31,672 nucleotides of DNA from Deltaproteobacteria bacterium (GCA_020444165.1 JAHLLK010000069.1:1-31672); one strand, 5' to 3'. Shown: positions 7,241 to 16,228, counted from the first letter of the stretch. Numbers and translations: made by a program. The notes: generated from the sequence alone by a model not told the origin.

Positions 7241-8317
7241 ATGAACGGCCAAGACGAGCGGCAGGTGGCGTTTTTGGGCTTCCCCCTGGACCCGGACGAG
7301 CGCCAGGAATCCCTGGATCACAAGCTGGCCCTGGACGGCCAGGGCGCCGGTGAGGATGACCCCTACCAGGAGGTCATGGAGCTTATCCGGCAGGAAGTGG
7401 ACCCGGCCCGGTGGCGGGAGGAAGGCTCCCTGGAGGTGCCGGCCTGGCTCCGGCCCATGCCGCCGGCCGAGGAGCGGGAAAAGCTCCTGGTGGACAACTT
7501 CGTGGAGTTCATCGACGGCGAGGGCTGCCGGGCTGCGGCCGAGGAGGCCGGCCGCCACGTGGCCGAACATATCCTGCCGGACATCCCCTGCCTCCTGGCC
7601 GTGGACCACTGTCTCACCGGCGGGGTGCTGGCCGAGCTGGCCCGGGTGCACAGCCCGGAAAACATCTCGCTGGTGGTGCTGGACAGCCATTTGGACGCGG
7701 TGCCCGTGCCGGTGACCGCCGGGGCCATCCTGTTCGACGCCGAGCACAACCCCTCCTCGGTTTACGACGCGGACAACCCCTTCCTGCACCACCGGCCGGA
7801 TTCCTACAACGCTTCCTCGTTTTTGCACCATCTCCTGGATCAGGGCGTGGTGCTGCCCCGGAATCTCATCGTGGCCGGCTTGTCGGACTATCCGCCCAAG
7901 CGGGCCTTCAAGATCAAGGATCAGCGCATCAAGGACTACGCCGGGGTGTACAGCGGGCTCAAGGCCCGGGGCGCGGCCATCCTCACCAAGAAGGACCTGG
8001 CGGCCGGCACCTCGCGCTTCAAGGCCCTCCTGGCCCGCATCAATACGCCTTTTGTTTATATTTCCATAGACATGGACGTGGGAGCCAAGAACGCTCTCAT
8101 CGGCGTTCGCTTTGACCAGTACGTGGGGCTTTCCGAGCCCCAGATCTACCGCCTGGCCGAAGCGCTCCGGGGACTCTTGGACCGGGGAGTGCGGCTGGCC
8201 GGCTTGGACCTGACCGAGTTCAACCCGCGCTGGGCCGGCGGCTCGGACCCCACCTACCGCATCGCGGCCAACCTGATCCGCCTGATTCTCTTCGGTATGG
8301 AGCCGGCGGCCGCCTAA
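7241..8317 (+). CDS. Arginase/agmatinase-fold (ureohydrolase family) protein
   Basis: A 358-residue protein. The manganese-binding signatures of the ureohydrolase family are all present in modified form: D122-H123 (AVDH instead of GGDH), D148, H150 and D152 in LDSHLDA, D277 and D279 in SIDMDVG, and E326 in DLTEFNP. It probably hydrolyses a guanidino or amidino group, giving urea or an amine, but the altered surroundings mean the substrate is not arginine by default. About 115 residues precede the first motif, a longer N-terminal part than in typical agmatinases, and an extra segment near 158-198 follows DSHLDA. I chose ATG 7241 (weak AAGGCGAG upstream, first residues MNGQDERQ) over the upstream in-frame start at 7115, whose extension looks non-coding. 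It stands alone and converges on the glycosyltransferase genes. Confidence 0.75.
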   Translation: MNGQDERQVAFLGFPLDPDERQESLDHKLALDGQGAGEDDPYQEVMELIRQEVDPARWREEGSLEVPAWLRPMPPAEEREKLLVDNFVEFIDGEGCRAAAEEAGRHVAEHILPDIPCLLAVDHCLTGGVLAELARVHSPENISLVVLDSHLDAVPVPVTAGAILFDAEHNPSSVYDADNPFLHHRPDSYNASSFLHHLLDQGVVLPRNLIVAGLSDYPPKRAFKIKDQRIKDYAGVYSGLKARGAAILTKKDLAAGTSRFKALLARINTPFVYISIDMDVGAKNALIGVRFDQYVGLSEPQIYRLAEALRGLLDRGVRLAGLDLTEFNPRWAGGSDPTYRIAANLIRLILFGMEPAAA

Positions 8318-8384
8318 GGGAGGCGCCGGGGCGGCGATGCCCGTCCCGGCGTAGGTCGGCGAAGGGGCGGCTTGTGCCGCGGGC

Positions 8385-9827
8385 TCAGATCAAGCCCAGG
8401 CGCTTTAGGAGCACCGTGGCCAGGAAGCGGAAGAACACGGAGGGCTTCTGGTGCCGGGCGGCCAGCACTTCGTTGGTGTGCAGGAAGCTGACCGGCACTT
8501 CGATGAGCCGCCGCCGGCTCTTCATGACCTCCAGGGTCATCTCCAGGGCGTAGGCCGGGCCGCGGCTGTGCAGTTGGCCGGCGATGTCCCGGTAGCAGTC
8601 CTTCCAGATGGTGCGGAAGGTGCACCCCACGTCCGAGAGCCGCACCGAATAATTCAGCCATAACAATTCGATGAGCTTGGCCAAAAACACGTGGGCCAGG
8701 CGCACCACCCCTCGCATGCGGGTGCCTTGCTGGATAAGCTGACGGGTGGTGCGGGTGCCCACGACCAGCTCCGCGTCGGCGATATAGGCCAACAGCTTCT
8801 TCACGTCGTTGGGGTAAAAAGAGTAATACCCCTCGGTGATGGTGACGATGTCGCCTCGAGCCGCTTCGATGCCGTAGGCCAGCAGGGCCCCGTACTTTTC
8901 CTGGCCCGGCGGAGCGTGCAGCACCCGGGACTTGCCGAGCCCGGCCAGCCAGGCCGGCTCCGGGCAGCCGTCCGGCAGCACCAGCAGCACTTCATCCACG
9001 CAGTCCAGGCGGTCGTACTCACCCATCACCCGGGCCAGGCCCTCTTCCTGGCCCCAGGACTGCACCACCACGCTGTGCTTGGCCTTGGGCATCAGCTTGC
9101 TGCGCCCTAGGAAATTGGCCCAGTGCAGGCTGTCCACGTCGTTTATGTTGACGTAGCGGCCTTCCAGAAAGAACGGCCGCATGGTCAGCCCGTGGGCCAC
9201 GGCTTCGCCCAGAGTGCCGATGAAGTCCGGCGGCTCGCCCTCCCGGGCAAAGGCCTCCTCCAGGAGGCGGAACACCCGGGGCGAGAGCAACAGGGTGCCG
9301 GTGCCCAGGATCGGTTCCTGGGGGTCGGCCGGTTTCTCCTCGAGGGAACTGATCCGCTCGCCGTCCAGGTGCAGGGTGTAGTTCCGCTTGATGGCATTCC
9401 AGTCCTGGCTGCGGAAGACCCCGCAGGCGCCCAGTTCCTCCGGGTCCAGGCTTTGGCGGGCCAGCGCGCTGTGGTTGGTCTCCAGGTAGAACTCGTCCGA
9501 GAGCACCATCAGGAAAGGGCCCGTGATGTGTTCCCCGGCCAGGCGTACCGAATGGGCCAGTCCCAGGTCGATGTGCTGGTTCTGGATATAGGTGATCTTG
9601 ACGTTCCAGGCCGCGCCGTCGCCGAAGTGGTCCCGGATGACCTGGCCCAAGTCCCCCACCACGATGAAAAACTCGCGGATATGGGCCTGGTCCCGGAGCA
9701 TGACCAGGGAATGCTCCAGCAGCGGGCGTCCCGCCACCGGGAGCATGCCCTTGGGGATGTCCTTGGTATAGGGATAGGCCCGGGTGCCCTTGCCCGCCGC
9801 GGGAATCAACCCCACCAGCTCAGGCAT
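8385..9827 (-). CDS. Nucleotidyltransferase-glycosyltransferase fusion with decayed GT2 half
   Basis: A 480-residue two-domain protein. Residues 1-240 form a sugar-phosphate nucleotidyltransferase: the signature AAGKGTR...TKDIPKGMLPV is intact at 10-31, as in RmlA/GalU-type enzymes that make NDP-sugars. Residues about 250-480 have the shape of a DPM1-like GT2 glycosyltransferase, including KLLAYIADAELVVGTR and a C-terminal DVGCTFR/ALEMTLEV segment. However, the aspartate motifs are missing: the place of the nucleotide-binding DDGSTDG reads LPDGCPE, and the place of the DAD motif reads TEGYYSF. The GT2 half is therefore probably not a normal metal-dependent transferase. The ATG overlaps the end of the upstream GT2 gene by eight bases, implying translational coupling. 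A role in a surface glycan or lipid-linked sugar is inferred. Confidence 0.8.
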   Translation of the reverse strand: MPELVGLIPAAGKGTRAYPYTKDIPKGMLPVAGRPLLEHSLVMLRDQAHIREFFIVVGDLGQVIRDHFGDGAAWNVKITYIQNQHIDLGLAHSVRLAGEHITGPFLMVLSDEFYLETNHSALARQSLDPEELGACGVFRSQDWNAIKRNYTLHLDGERISSLEEKPADPQEPILGTGTLLLSPRVFRLLEEAFAREGEPPDFIGTLGEAVAHGLTMRPFFLEGRYVNINDVDSLHWANFLGRSKLMPKAKHSVVVQSWGQEEGLARVMGEYDRLDCVDEVLLVLPDGCPEPAWLAGLGKSRVLHAPPGQEKYGALLAYGIEAARGDIVTITEGYYSFYPNDVKKLLAYIADAELVVGTRTTRQLIQQGTRMRGVVRLAHVFLAKLIELLWLNYSVRLSDVGCTFRTIWKDCYRDIAGQLHSRGPAYALEMTLEVMKSRRRLIEVPVSFLHTNEVLAARHQKPSVFFRFLATVLLKRLGLI

Positions 9828-10536
9828 GGTCGAACCGGTATTTCACGAGGAGCCACAGGGCCTTGGCGGCCTCGGGAATGTGTTTCATCTTGGAGCGCCC
9901 GGTCTGCCGCGGGCGATAGGCGATGGGCACCTCGGCGATGCGGTGGCCCCGCCGGGCCAGGCGGGCGGCCAGCTCCACCACGTGCTCGAAACCGCTGCGG
10001 GTGAAGTCTATGCCGTCGTAGGCCTCGCGCCGAAAGGCCTTCATGCCGGTGTACAGGTCGGTCACCCCTTGGCCGTAGAGCAAGTTGAAAACCAGCGATA
10101 CAAAACGGTTGCCCAGTTGGCGGGTGGGAGACATGTCCAGTTGGGAGGGATCCAGAAAGCGGCTGGTGTAGACCACGGTCGCGGTCTGGAGCTTCTCCAG
10201 CAAGGCTCCGATGGCCTCGGGGGGGTACTCGCAATCCGCATCGATGATCACCACCAGGGGAGCCTCGGCCAGGCGCATGCCGTCCACCAGGGACTGGCCA
10301 TAGCCCAAGTTTTGGCCGTGCTCCAACAGGGTAAGCTCCGGCCGGGCCCTTAAAAGTTCCAGGGTGCCGTCGGTGGAGCCGTTGTCCACGAAGATCAGGC
10401 GGACCGGCTGGGGCAAAGCGGCCATGCGCGCCAGAAAAGCCGGCAGCATTTCCACCTCGTTCCACACCGGCACCACCACGTCCACGGCCGGTCCTGAGGC
10501 CTGACGCGCGGGATCATCCCGGGAAATTATGGTCAT
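9820..10536 (-). CDS. GT2 glycosyltransferase, dolichyl/polyprenyl-phosphate sugar transferase-like
   Basis: A 238-residue cytoplasmic-face enzyme of glycosyltransferase family 2. The nucleotide- and metal-binding motifs are intact: VVVPVWNE at 20-27, DNGSTDGT at 51-58 and DAD at 99-101 followed by CEYPPEAI. The later TDLYTGMKAF and PIAYRPRQTGRSKM segments match DPM1-like enzymes, which transfer a sugar from an NDP-sugar to polyprenyl phosphate or another acceptor. No membrane domain is fused. AGGAA precedes ATG 10536. It is the first gene of a two-gene minus-strand operon; the second is the nucleotidyltransferase fusion, which could supply the activated sugar. Acceptor and sugar are unknown. 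Confidence 0.85.
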   Translation of the reverse strand: MTIISRDDPARQASGPAVDVVVPVWNEVEMLPAFLARMAALPQPVRLIFVDNGSTDGTLELLRARPELTLLEHGQNLGYGQSLVDGMRLAEAPLVVIIDADCEYPPEAIGALLEKLQTATVVYTSRFLDPSQLDMSPTRQLGNRFVSLVFNLLYGQGVTDLYTGMKAFRREAYDGIDFTRSGFEHVVELAARLARRGHRIAEVPIAYRPRQTGRSKMKHIPEAAKALWLLVKYRFDHA

Positions 10537-11372
10537 GCTTCCTACCTAAGGGCTTCATTTAAGGCTCCTCCAGCCCGAGTCGGCCGGGTTCGGCGTTCCG
10601 AGGGCGGCCGCTCCGCCCCGCCTCTACCCGGGCAAGGAGGACCGCCGGGCAGCCCTGAGCTGGCAGACTGTCAATTAACATAAAACCAGCCGATTGGCCA
10701 GACGGCATTGCCCGCCCGCGCGGCCGAGGTAGGGTCTCACCTCTCCCAAATTCTGGTTAACCCCCATGGTCAAGCGAGTCGAGATTTTTCTAAGATGGAC
10801 TGAGGCCGCCACGACGGCGCTTGAGGCTAAAAGACTTTACCAACAAATAGTTACGTAATTTTTAGCAGTTAAGCGCCACCAGAGGTCGGGGTGGACTGAA
10901 TTCTCGGCGCAGGCAAGTAAAACTTACTTGGGCGCCCAAGAAGCAGCCCGCCGAATCACGAGCCAATTATGCGGGTGATTTATGGGTGTTGGCAAAACCC
11001 GGACTCACCCGCAAGCTCGCCTTGCTGGGGTAACCTCGCCGGGGACTAGCCGAGACTCCCAGCTGCCCGGTGCGTCATGCGCCGGGCCGTGCTCTCAAAA
11101 TGTCCGGGGGGGCAAATTCGCCGCCCGGCTGCCTGTGGGGGCAACCAGCCGGGGGAAGCGGGCCCTTGAAGGCCCGTCACGCGGTTTGCCTCGCCAGACC
11201 TAGAGCTAATTCAGCGGGTTGCTCCGGAGGTGCCGGCCAGCCCGCCGCCGGAAAAGCCAGGGGTGGGCTCGTCCCGGCAAGCGCCCGGGAAAGGCACGTG
11301 TTCGCGCGGAGTATCTTTCCCCACGGCTAGATTTTTTGGCCTTTTTCCCGCTGTTCCGTGAAAGGAGCGACC
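10537..11372. other. 836-bp divergent intergenic region
   Basis: This region lies between divergently read genes (glycosyltransferase on minus, prpE on plus) and must carry both promoters. I see no credible gene. The 73- to 86-codon frames have no ribosome-binding site or motif. The part at about 10660-10990 is relatively AT-rich. Visible structures are a hairpin at 10876-10894, a two-part hairpin at 10906-10936, and a GC-rich hairpin near 11066-11090 with wobble pairs. I could not match any riboswitch I know. The last bases hold AAAGGAGCG, the ribosome-binding site of prpE. Confidence 0.45.
10906..10936 (+). promoter_or_regulatory. Two-part hairpin upstream of prpE
   Basis: Inner stem CAAGTAA/TTACTTG (10914-10920 and 10924-10930, loop AAC) stacked on an outer stem GGCGC/GCGCC (10906-10910 and 10932-10936) through a small internal loop. 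It has no T-tract. It lies 436 bp before prpE, so any link to that gene is speculative. Confidence 0.4.
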
Positions 11373-13274
11373 ATGGGCAAATACCAAGAGATTTTCGACA
11401 GAAGCATCAAGGATCCCAACGGGTTTTGGGGCGAAGCCGCGGAAGCCATAACCTGGCATAAGCGTTGGGACAAGGTGCTGGACGATTCCAACAAGCCGTT
11501 TTACCGCTGGTTCACGGGGGGAGAGCTCAACACCTGCTACAACGCCGTGGACCGCCACGTGGAAGCCGGCCGGGGAGACCAGGCCGCCATCATCTATGAC
11601 AGCCCGGTGACCGATACGATCCAAACCATCACCTACCGCGAACTGCAGGACCAAGTCTCCCGCTTCGCCGGCGGTCTCAGCTCCCTGGGCGTGACCAAGG
11701 GCGACACCGTGGTGATCTATATGCCCATGGTGCCCCAGGCCCTGGTGGCCATGCTGGCCTGCGCCCGCCTGGGCGCGGTGCACAGCGTGGTGTTCGGCGG
11801 CTTCGCACCCAAGGAGCTGGCGATACGCATCGACGACGCCAAGCCCAAGGTCATGATCACGGCCTCTTGCGGCATCGAGGTGAAAAAGGTCATCGCCTAC
11901 AAACCGCTGTTGGACCAGGCCATCGAGCTGGCCAAGCACAAGCCGGAAAAATGCATCATCCTGAAACGGCCCTATGCCGAAGCGCGTTTGGACTCGGCCC
12001 GGGACGTAGATTGGGACGAGCTGATGGCCGGGGCCGCGCCGGCCGACTGCGTGATGGTCAAGGCCACCGATCCCCTGTACATCCTCTACACTTCCGGCAC
12101 CACCGGCATGCCCAAGGGCATCGTGCGGGACAACGGCGGCCACGCCGTGGCCCTGTACTGGTCCATGAAGAACATCTACGCGGTCAACCCCGGCGACGTG
12201 TACTGGGCGGCCAGCGACGTCGGCTGGGTGGTGGGCCACTCCTACATCGTGTACGCCCCCCTGTTCTACGGCTGCACCACCATCGTCTACGAGGGCAAGC
12301 CGGTGGGCACCCCGGACGCCGGCGCCTTCTGGCGGGTCATCAGCCAGCACAACGTCAAGGTGCTGTTCACCGCGCCCACCGCGTTCCGGGCCATCAAACG
12401 CGAGGACAGCCAGGGCAACCACCTGAAAGACTACGATCTTTCCAATTTCGACGCCCTGTATCTGGCTGGGGAACGAACCGATCCGGACACCTACTACTGG
12501 GCCTGCGACCTGTTGAAGCGCCCGGTCATCGACCACTGGTGGCAGACCGAGACCGCCTGGGCCATTGCCGGCAACTGCCGGGGCATCGAATTGCTGCCCA
12601 TCAAGGCCGGCTCGGCTACCAAACCCGCCCCGGGCTATGACGTGCGCATCCTCTCCAGCGACGGCGCGGAGCAGGCGGCCGGGCAGCCTGGCGTGGTGAC
12701 CGTGAAACTGCCCCTGCCGCCGGCCACCCTGCCCACCCTGTGGAACGCCGACGAGCGCTTCCTGCAGTCCTACCTGAACCCCTTCCCCGGCTACTACTTC
12801 ACCGGCGACGAGGGGTACATGGACGAGGACGGCTACGTGTTCATCATGGGCCGGGTGGACGACGTGATCAACGTGGCCGGGCACCGGCTCTCCACCGGGG
12901 CCATGGAGGAGGTCATTGCCCAGCATCCCGCGGTGGCCGAATGCGCGGTCATGGGCGCGGCCGACGACTTCAAGGGCCAGCTCCCCGTGGGCCTGGTGGT
13001 CTTGAAAGCCGGGGTGGAGCAGGACCACGACGAACTCAAGAAGGAACTGGTCAAGATGGTCCGCGAACAGATTGGGCCCATCGCGGCTTTCAAGTCCGTG
13101 GCCATCGTGGCCCGGCTGCCCAAGACCCGCTCCGGCAAGATCCTGCGGGGCACCATGCGCAAGATCGCCGACGGCGCTTCCTACACCGTGCCGTCCACCA
13201 TCGACGATCCCGCCACTCTGGGGGAGATCCAGGACGCCCTCAAGGCCATCGGCTACGCCACCGGGGCTGCCTAG
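11373..13274 (+). CDS. prpE: Propionyl-CoA synthetase (acyl-CoA synthetase, PrpE type)
   Basis: A 633-residue AMP-forming acyl-CoA synthetase that converts a short-chain acid, ATP and CoA to acyl-CoA through an acyl-adenylate. An N-terminal ACAS region is followed by the P-loop YTSGTTGMPKG and the GIVRDNGGH continuation typical of PrpE, then [23 protein letters not shown] and the C-terminal KTRSGKILR. K589 in that last motif is the lysine that is acetylated to switch off this family in other bacteria. The ACS of this window (16386-18374) has HTTGGY and [10 protein letters not shown] instead, which supports different acyl preferences. I chose ATG 11373 because AAAGGAGCG precedes it; the GTG at 11358 lies upstream of that site. 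Preference for propionate is family knowledge, not proven here. Confidence 0.87.
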   Translation: MGKYQEIFDRSIKDPNGFWGEAAEAITWHKRWDKVLDDSNKPFYRWFTGGELNTCYNAVDRHVEAGRGDQAAIIYDSPVTDTIQTITYRELQDQVSRFAGGLSSLGVTKGDTVVIYMPMVPQALVAMLACARLGAVHSVVFGGFAPKELAIRIDDAKPKVMITASCGIEVKKVIAYKPLLDQAIELAKHKPEKCIILKRPYAEARLDSARDVDWDELMAGAAPADCVMVKATDPLYILYTSGTTGMPKGIVRDNGGHAVALYWSMKNIYAVNPGDVYWAASDVGWVVGHSYIVYAPLFYGCTTIVYEGKPVGTPDAGAFWRVISQHNVKVLFTAPTAFRAIKREDSQGNHLKDYDLSNFDALYLAGERTDPDTYYWACDLLKRPVIDHWWQTETAWAIAGNCRGIELLPIKAGSATKPAPGYDVRILSSDGAEQAAGQPGVVTVKLPLPPATLPTLWNADERFLQSYLNPFPGYYFTGDEGYMDEDGYVFIMGRVDDVINVAGHRLSTGAMEEVIAQHPAVAECAVMGAADDFKGQLPVGLVVLKAGVEQDHDELKKELVKMVREQIGPIAAFKSVAIVARLPKTRSGKILRGTMRKIADGASYTVPSTIDDPATLGEIQDALKAIGYATGAA

Positions 13275-13326
13275 CCGCCGGCCGGGCGGGGGAACCCGGC
13301 GGCTTATTACGCGGCAAAGGCCCGCT

Positions 13327-13360
13327 CCCCGGGGGAGAAGGCTATCCTTCTCCCCCGGGG
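13327..13360 (+). terminator. Strong hairpin after prpE, no T-tract
   Basis: Perfect 15-bp stem (13327-13341 and 13346-13360, loop CTAT), 52 bp after the prpE stop. The sequence after it is GC-rich rather than T-rich, so it may protect the 3' end or act with Rho rather than terminate alone. Confidence 0.55.
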
Positions 13361-13562
13361 TGACCCGGCCGGGGGCTGGCGCGCCCGTCCTCCCGTGAGA
13401 GTAGGGGTTTTCCCCCCGGTAAATACAGGTTGCCCCCCATGGCGGTGGCTTGCGCCTTAGCCTAAGTTGAAAGTGAGAAAATTTAGAGGTGGCGGCGGAG
13501 AAGGCCTACGATTCGGCAGGAAATCCCCTCCACCCCGAGCAGCCGGACCCGGTGGGAAGCAT

Positions 13563-15497
13563 ATGAGTGATTTTCCCCTGGCGCGCATCTTGGAGTTCGT
13601 GCAGGCGGTGTCGCCCTTTGACACCCTGCCCCGCTCGGAACTCAACGATGCGGTGGCCGCCATGGAAATCGCCTATTTTCCCCGGGAGACCCAGATCATT
13701 CAGGCGGGCGGCGAGCCCTCCCATCATTTGTACATAATTCATTCCGGGTCGGTGCGGGTTTCGGTGCCGGCCGCCGAAGAGGGGGAAATACTGGTCGATT
13801 TGCGCGGCGAAGGAGACGTGTTCGGGGCCATCAGCCTGTTGCAGGGCAGCCAGGCCTTGTTCTCGGTGACCGCCCGGGAAGACCTCTTGTGCTTCCTGTT
13901 GCCGGCCGAATATCTCCGCCGCCTCATCGAAACCTACCCCACCTTCCAGAACCACTTCAATTTCTCCCTGGCCCGCAACATCAAGGCGGCCAGCGAGAGC
14001 AAGGGCGGCAACTACCCCCTGCACGACGGCGGCGAGTCCCTCAAGAAGCTGGCCTCCCAGCTGCGGAGCCAGGTGGCCACGCTCATGAGCGTCAAGGTGC
14101 TGTCCTGCCCCAGCGGCACCAGCATCCGCCAAGCCGCCCAAATGATGTCGGAGCGCCAAGTGGGCTCCATCCTGGTGCTTGCTCCGGACGGCGGGCCCCG
14201 GGGCCTGGTCACGGACACCGATCTCCGCAAGCGGGTGGTGGCCGGCGGGGTGGACAGCAGTCTCCCGGTGGACGAGGTCATGAGCCACCCGGTGCTGACC
14301 ATCGCTCCCCAGGCCTTTGCCTTTGAGGCCATGCTGGAGATGACCCGGCACGGGGTGCATCACTTGATAGTCAGCAAGGGCGGCCAGGTGGCTGGGGTGA
14401 TCAGCGATCACGACGTCAAGGTGGTCACCGGCGCCTCGCCGGTGGGCCTGGTGCGGGAGATCGACAAGATCACCTCGGTGGAGGAGCTCTCCCGCACGGC
14501 CGAGCGCATCCGGGGGCTTCTGGAGATGCTGCTCCGCCTGAGCGGCTCCCCGGAGTACATGCTGGAGCTTTTGAAGGAGTTCGGCGACCGGGTGATGATC
14601 AAGCTCTCCGACCTGGCCGAGGAACACATGGCCGCCAAGGGCCTGGGCGACTGCCCGGTGAACTACACTTGGCTGGCCGTGGGCGCCGCGGGCCGGGGCG
14701 AAGTGGCGCCGCCCGTGGAGTTCGAGCATCTGTTGATCTACACCGACACGCCCGAAGGGGAGAAGGTGCGGCCCTGGTTCTTGAACTTCGCCGCCCAGGT
14801 GGGCCAATACCTGGCCCGCTCCGGCCTGGTGCCCCGCAGCGCGGCCACGGTTCTGGCCGAGCCCAGCCGCTGCCTGCCCACCACCCAGTGCCGGCAGCAA
14901 TTCCTGGATTGGATCGGCCGGCCCGATCTCCGCTATCTGAGCACCCTGGACATGATGTTCGATTTCCGGCCCGTGAGCGGGGAGTCCGGCTATTGCCGCG
15001 GTTTGCGCCAGGAGGTGATGCAAGCCCTGCGCCAAAACCCTTCTTTTTGCGCGCTGTTGGCCCAAGCCGCCGTGCGGGAGCAACCGCCGCTCGGCTTTCT
15101 GCGGGAGTTTGTGGTGGAGCGGGACGGCAACTACTCCGCCACCCTGGACCTGGACAAAAGCCTTTTGACCCCCATCGTAAAATCCGCCCGAGTGCTGGCT
15201 CTGGCCAACGGGATCGAGGACACCAGCACCCTGGGGCGGTTGGCCGCAGCTTCCCAACTGGGCATTTTGGAAAGCTACATCGTCTCGGATCTGCGCGCCG
15301 CCTTTGGCTACGCCACCCAGCTCAGGGTGTCCTATTTCCTGGAGGCCCTGGCCCAGGAGCAGAGCTACCGCGACCGGGTGCCAGCCGAGGAACTGAATCG
15401 CGGGCAACGCAGCATGTTGAAGGACAGCTTCAACGTCATCGCGGAAATGCAGCACCAGGTCCTGGAACATTACTGGCCGGGAAGCGGCGTGAATTGA
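13563..15497 (+). CDS. cNMP-binding/CBS-pair/DUF294 protein with altered nucleotidyltransferase motif
   Basis: A 644-residue cytoplasmic protein. Residues about 15-140 are a cyclic-nucleotide-binding fold, 170-295 a CBS pair (adenylate sensing), 315-455 a DUF294 nucleotidyltransferase-like domain and 495-640 the DUF294 C-terminal helical domain. In DUF294, as in GlnD, the active site is GSxGRxE followed by a DxD. Here it reads GAAGRGE at 374-380 and VEFEH at 385-389, so the serine and both aspartates are replaced. The paralogue at 18622 keeps GSEGRRE and TDQDN. This copy is therefore probably a regulatory or pseudo-enzyme form. I chose ATG 13563 (GGTGGGA upstream, MSDFPLARI) over the upstream start at 13467, whose extension is glycine/arginine-rich. 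An exonuclease gene follows after 11 bp. Confidence 0.85.
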   Translation: MSDFPLARILEFVQAVSPFDTLPRSELNDAVAAMEIAYFPRETQIIQAGGEPSHHLYIIHSGSVRVSVPAAEEGEILVDLRGEGDVFGAISLLQGSQALFSVTAREDLLCFLLPAEYLRRLIETYPTFQNHFNFSLARNIKAASESKGGNYPLHDGGESLKKLASQLRSQVATLMSVKVLSCPSGTSIRQAAQMMSERQVGSILVLAPDGGPRGLVTDTDLRKRVVAGGVDSSLPVDEVMSHPVLTIAPQAFAFEAMLEMTRHGVHHLIVSKGGQVAGVISDHDVKVVTGASPVGLVREIDKITSVEELSRTAERIRGLLEMLLRLSGSPEYMLELLKEFGDRVMIKLSDLAEEHMAAKGLGDCPVNYTWLAVGAAGRGEVAPPVEFEHLLIYTDTPEGEKVRPWFLNFAAQVGQYLARSGLVPRSAATVLAEPSRCLPTTQCRQQFLDWIGRPDLRYLSTLDMMFDFRPVSGESGYCRGLRQEVMQALRQNPSFCALLAQAAVREQPPLGFLREFVVERDGNYSATLDLDKSLLTPIVKSARVLALANGIEDTSTLGRLAAASQLGILESYIVSDLRAAFGYATQLRVSYFLEALAQEQSYRDRVPAEELNRGQRSMLKDSFNVIAEMQHQVLEHYWPGSGVN

Positions 15498-15508
15498 GAT
15501 GGTTTTAA

Positions 15509-16228
15509 GTGAACATCTTCGGCGCCCTTGCCTACAACCGCTTTGTGCGCCTGGTCACCACCGGCAGGCGGCTCAGACCGCTGGGCAGGGCCAACCTCGC
15601 GGTGTTCGAGGGCTTGCGGCCCTGGGCTCCGGCCGCGGGAGGCAGCTATGTGGTGGTGGACCTGGAGACCACCGGCCTGAACCCCAACCGGGATCGGGTG
15701 GTCTCGGTGGGAGCCTTCCGGGTGGCCGAGGGCCGGGTGCGCCTGGGCGACGTTTTCAACGAGTTGGTGAATCCGGGCCGGGATATCCCGCCCGAATCCA
15801 TACGTGTGCATGCGATTTTGCCCGACATGATCGAAAACGCCCGTCCGGCTTGGGAGGTTTTCGACGATTTTCTCCAGTTCCTGGGGAAAGATGTCTTGGT
15901 GGCCCATCATGCCCGTTTCGACATGTTTTTCATCAACCGGGTGATGCGGGAACAGTATGGCTTCCGCCTGCAAAACCTGGTGTTGGACACGGTCTTGATG
16001 TGCCGGAGAGCGCTGTTGGATCCGGATCCCTATGGGCAGCGCAAGGGGGCGCGGCGTTGCAGCTTGGACGCCCTGGCCAAGCGCTTTGGCATCTATGTTC
16101 CCGAGAGGCACACCGCCCTGGGGGACGCGCTGGCTACCTCCTTGATTTTCCAGCGTCTCTTGTTGGAGCTGGAAAAGTCCGGCTGGCATACCCTTGGCGA
16201 TCTGGTCAAGGTGGCAGGAGTGTGGTGA
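15509..16228 (+). CDS. DnaQ-like 3'-5' exonuclease (DEDDh)
   Basis: A 239-residue protein with a complete DEDDh exonuclease site: D51 and E53 in VVVDLETTGL, D138 in ARFDMFF, and H201 with D206 in HTALGDAL. It hydrolyses single-stranded DNA or RNA 3' ends in related proteins such as DNA polymerase III epsilon and RNase T. It is not the replicative epsilon subunit itself: a basic N-terminal extension of about 45 residues precedes the catalytic domain. The start is a GTG at 15509, 11 bp after the stop of the DUF294 gene, so the two are cotranscribed. This pairing beside acs or acetate symporter genes recurs in other proteobacteria, but its role is unknown. Confidence 0.85.
   Translation: MNIFGALAYNRFVRLVTTGRRLRPLGRANLAVFEGLRPWAPAAGGSYVVVDLETTGLNPNRDRVVSVGAFRVAEGRVRLGDVFNELVNPGRDIPPESIRVHAILPDMIENARPAWEVFDDFLQFLGKDVLVAHHARFDMFFINRVMREQYGFRLQNLVLDTVLMCRRALLDPDPYGQRKGARRCSLDALAKRFGIYVPERHTALGDALATSLIFQRLLLELEKSGWHTLGDLVKVAGVW

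Noticed and set aside
10980..11200. Known riboswitch or tRNA in the prpE upstream region
   Set aside because: No cloverleaf with a TTCRA arm and no match to riboswitch cores I could recall; only simple hairpins are visible.
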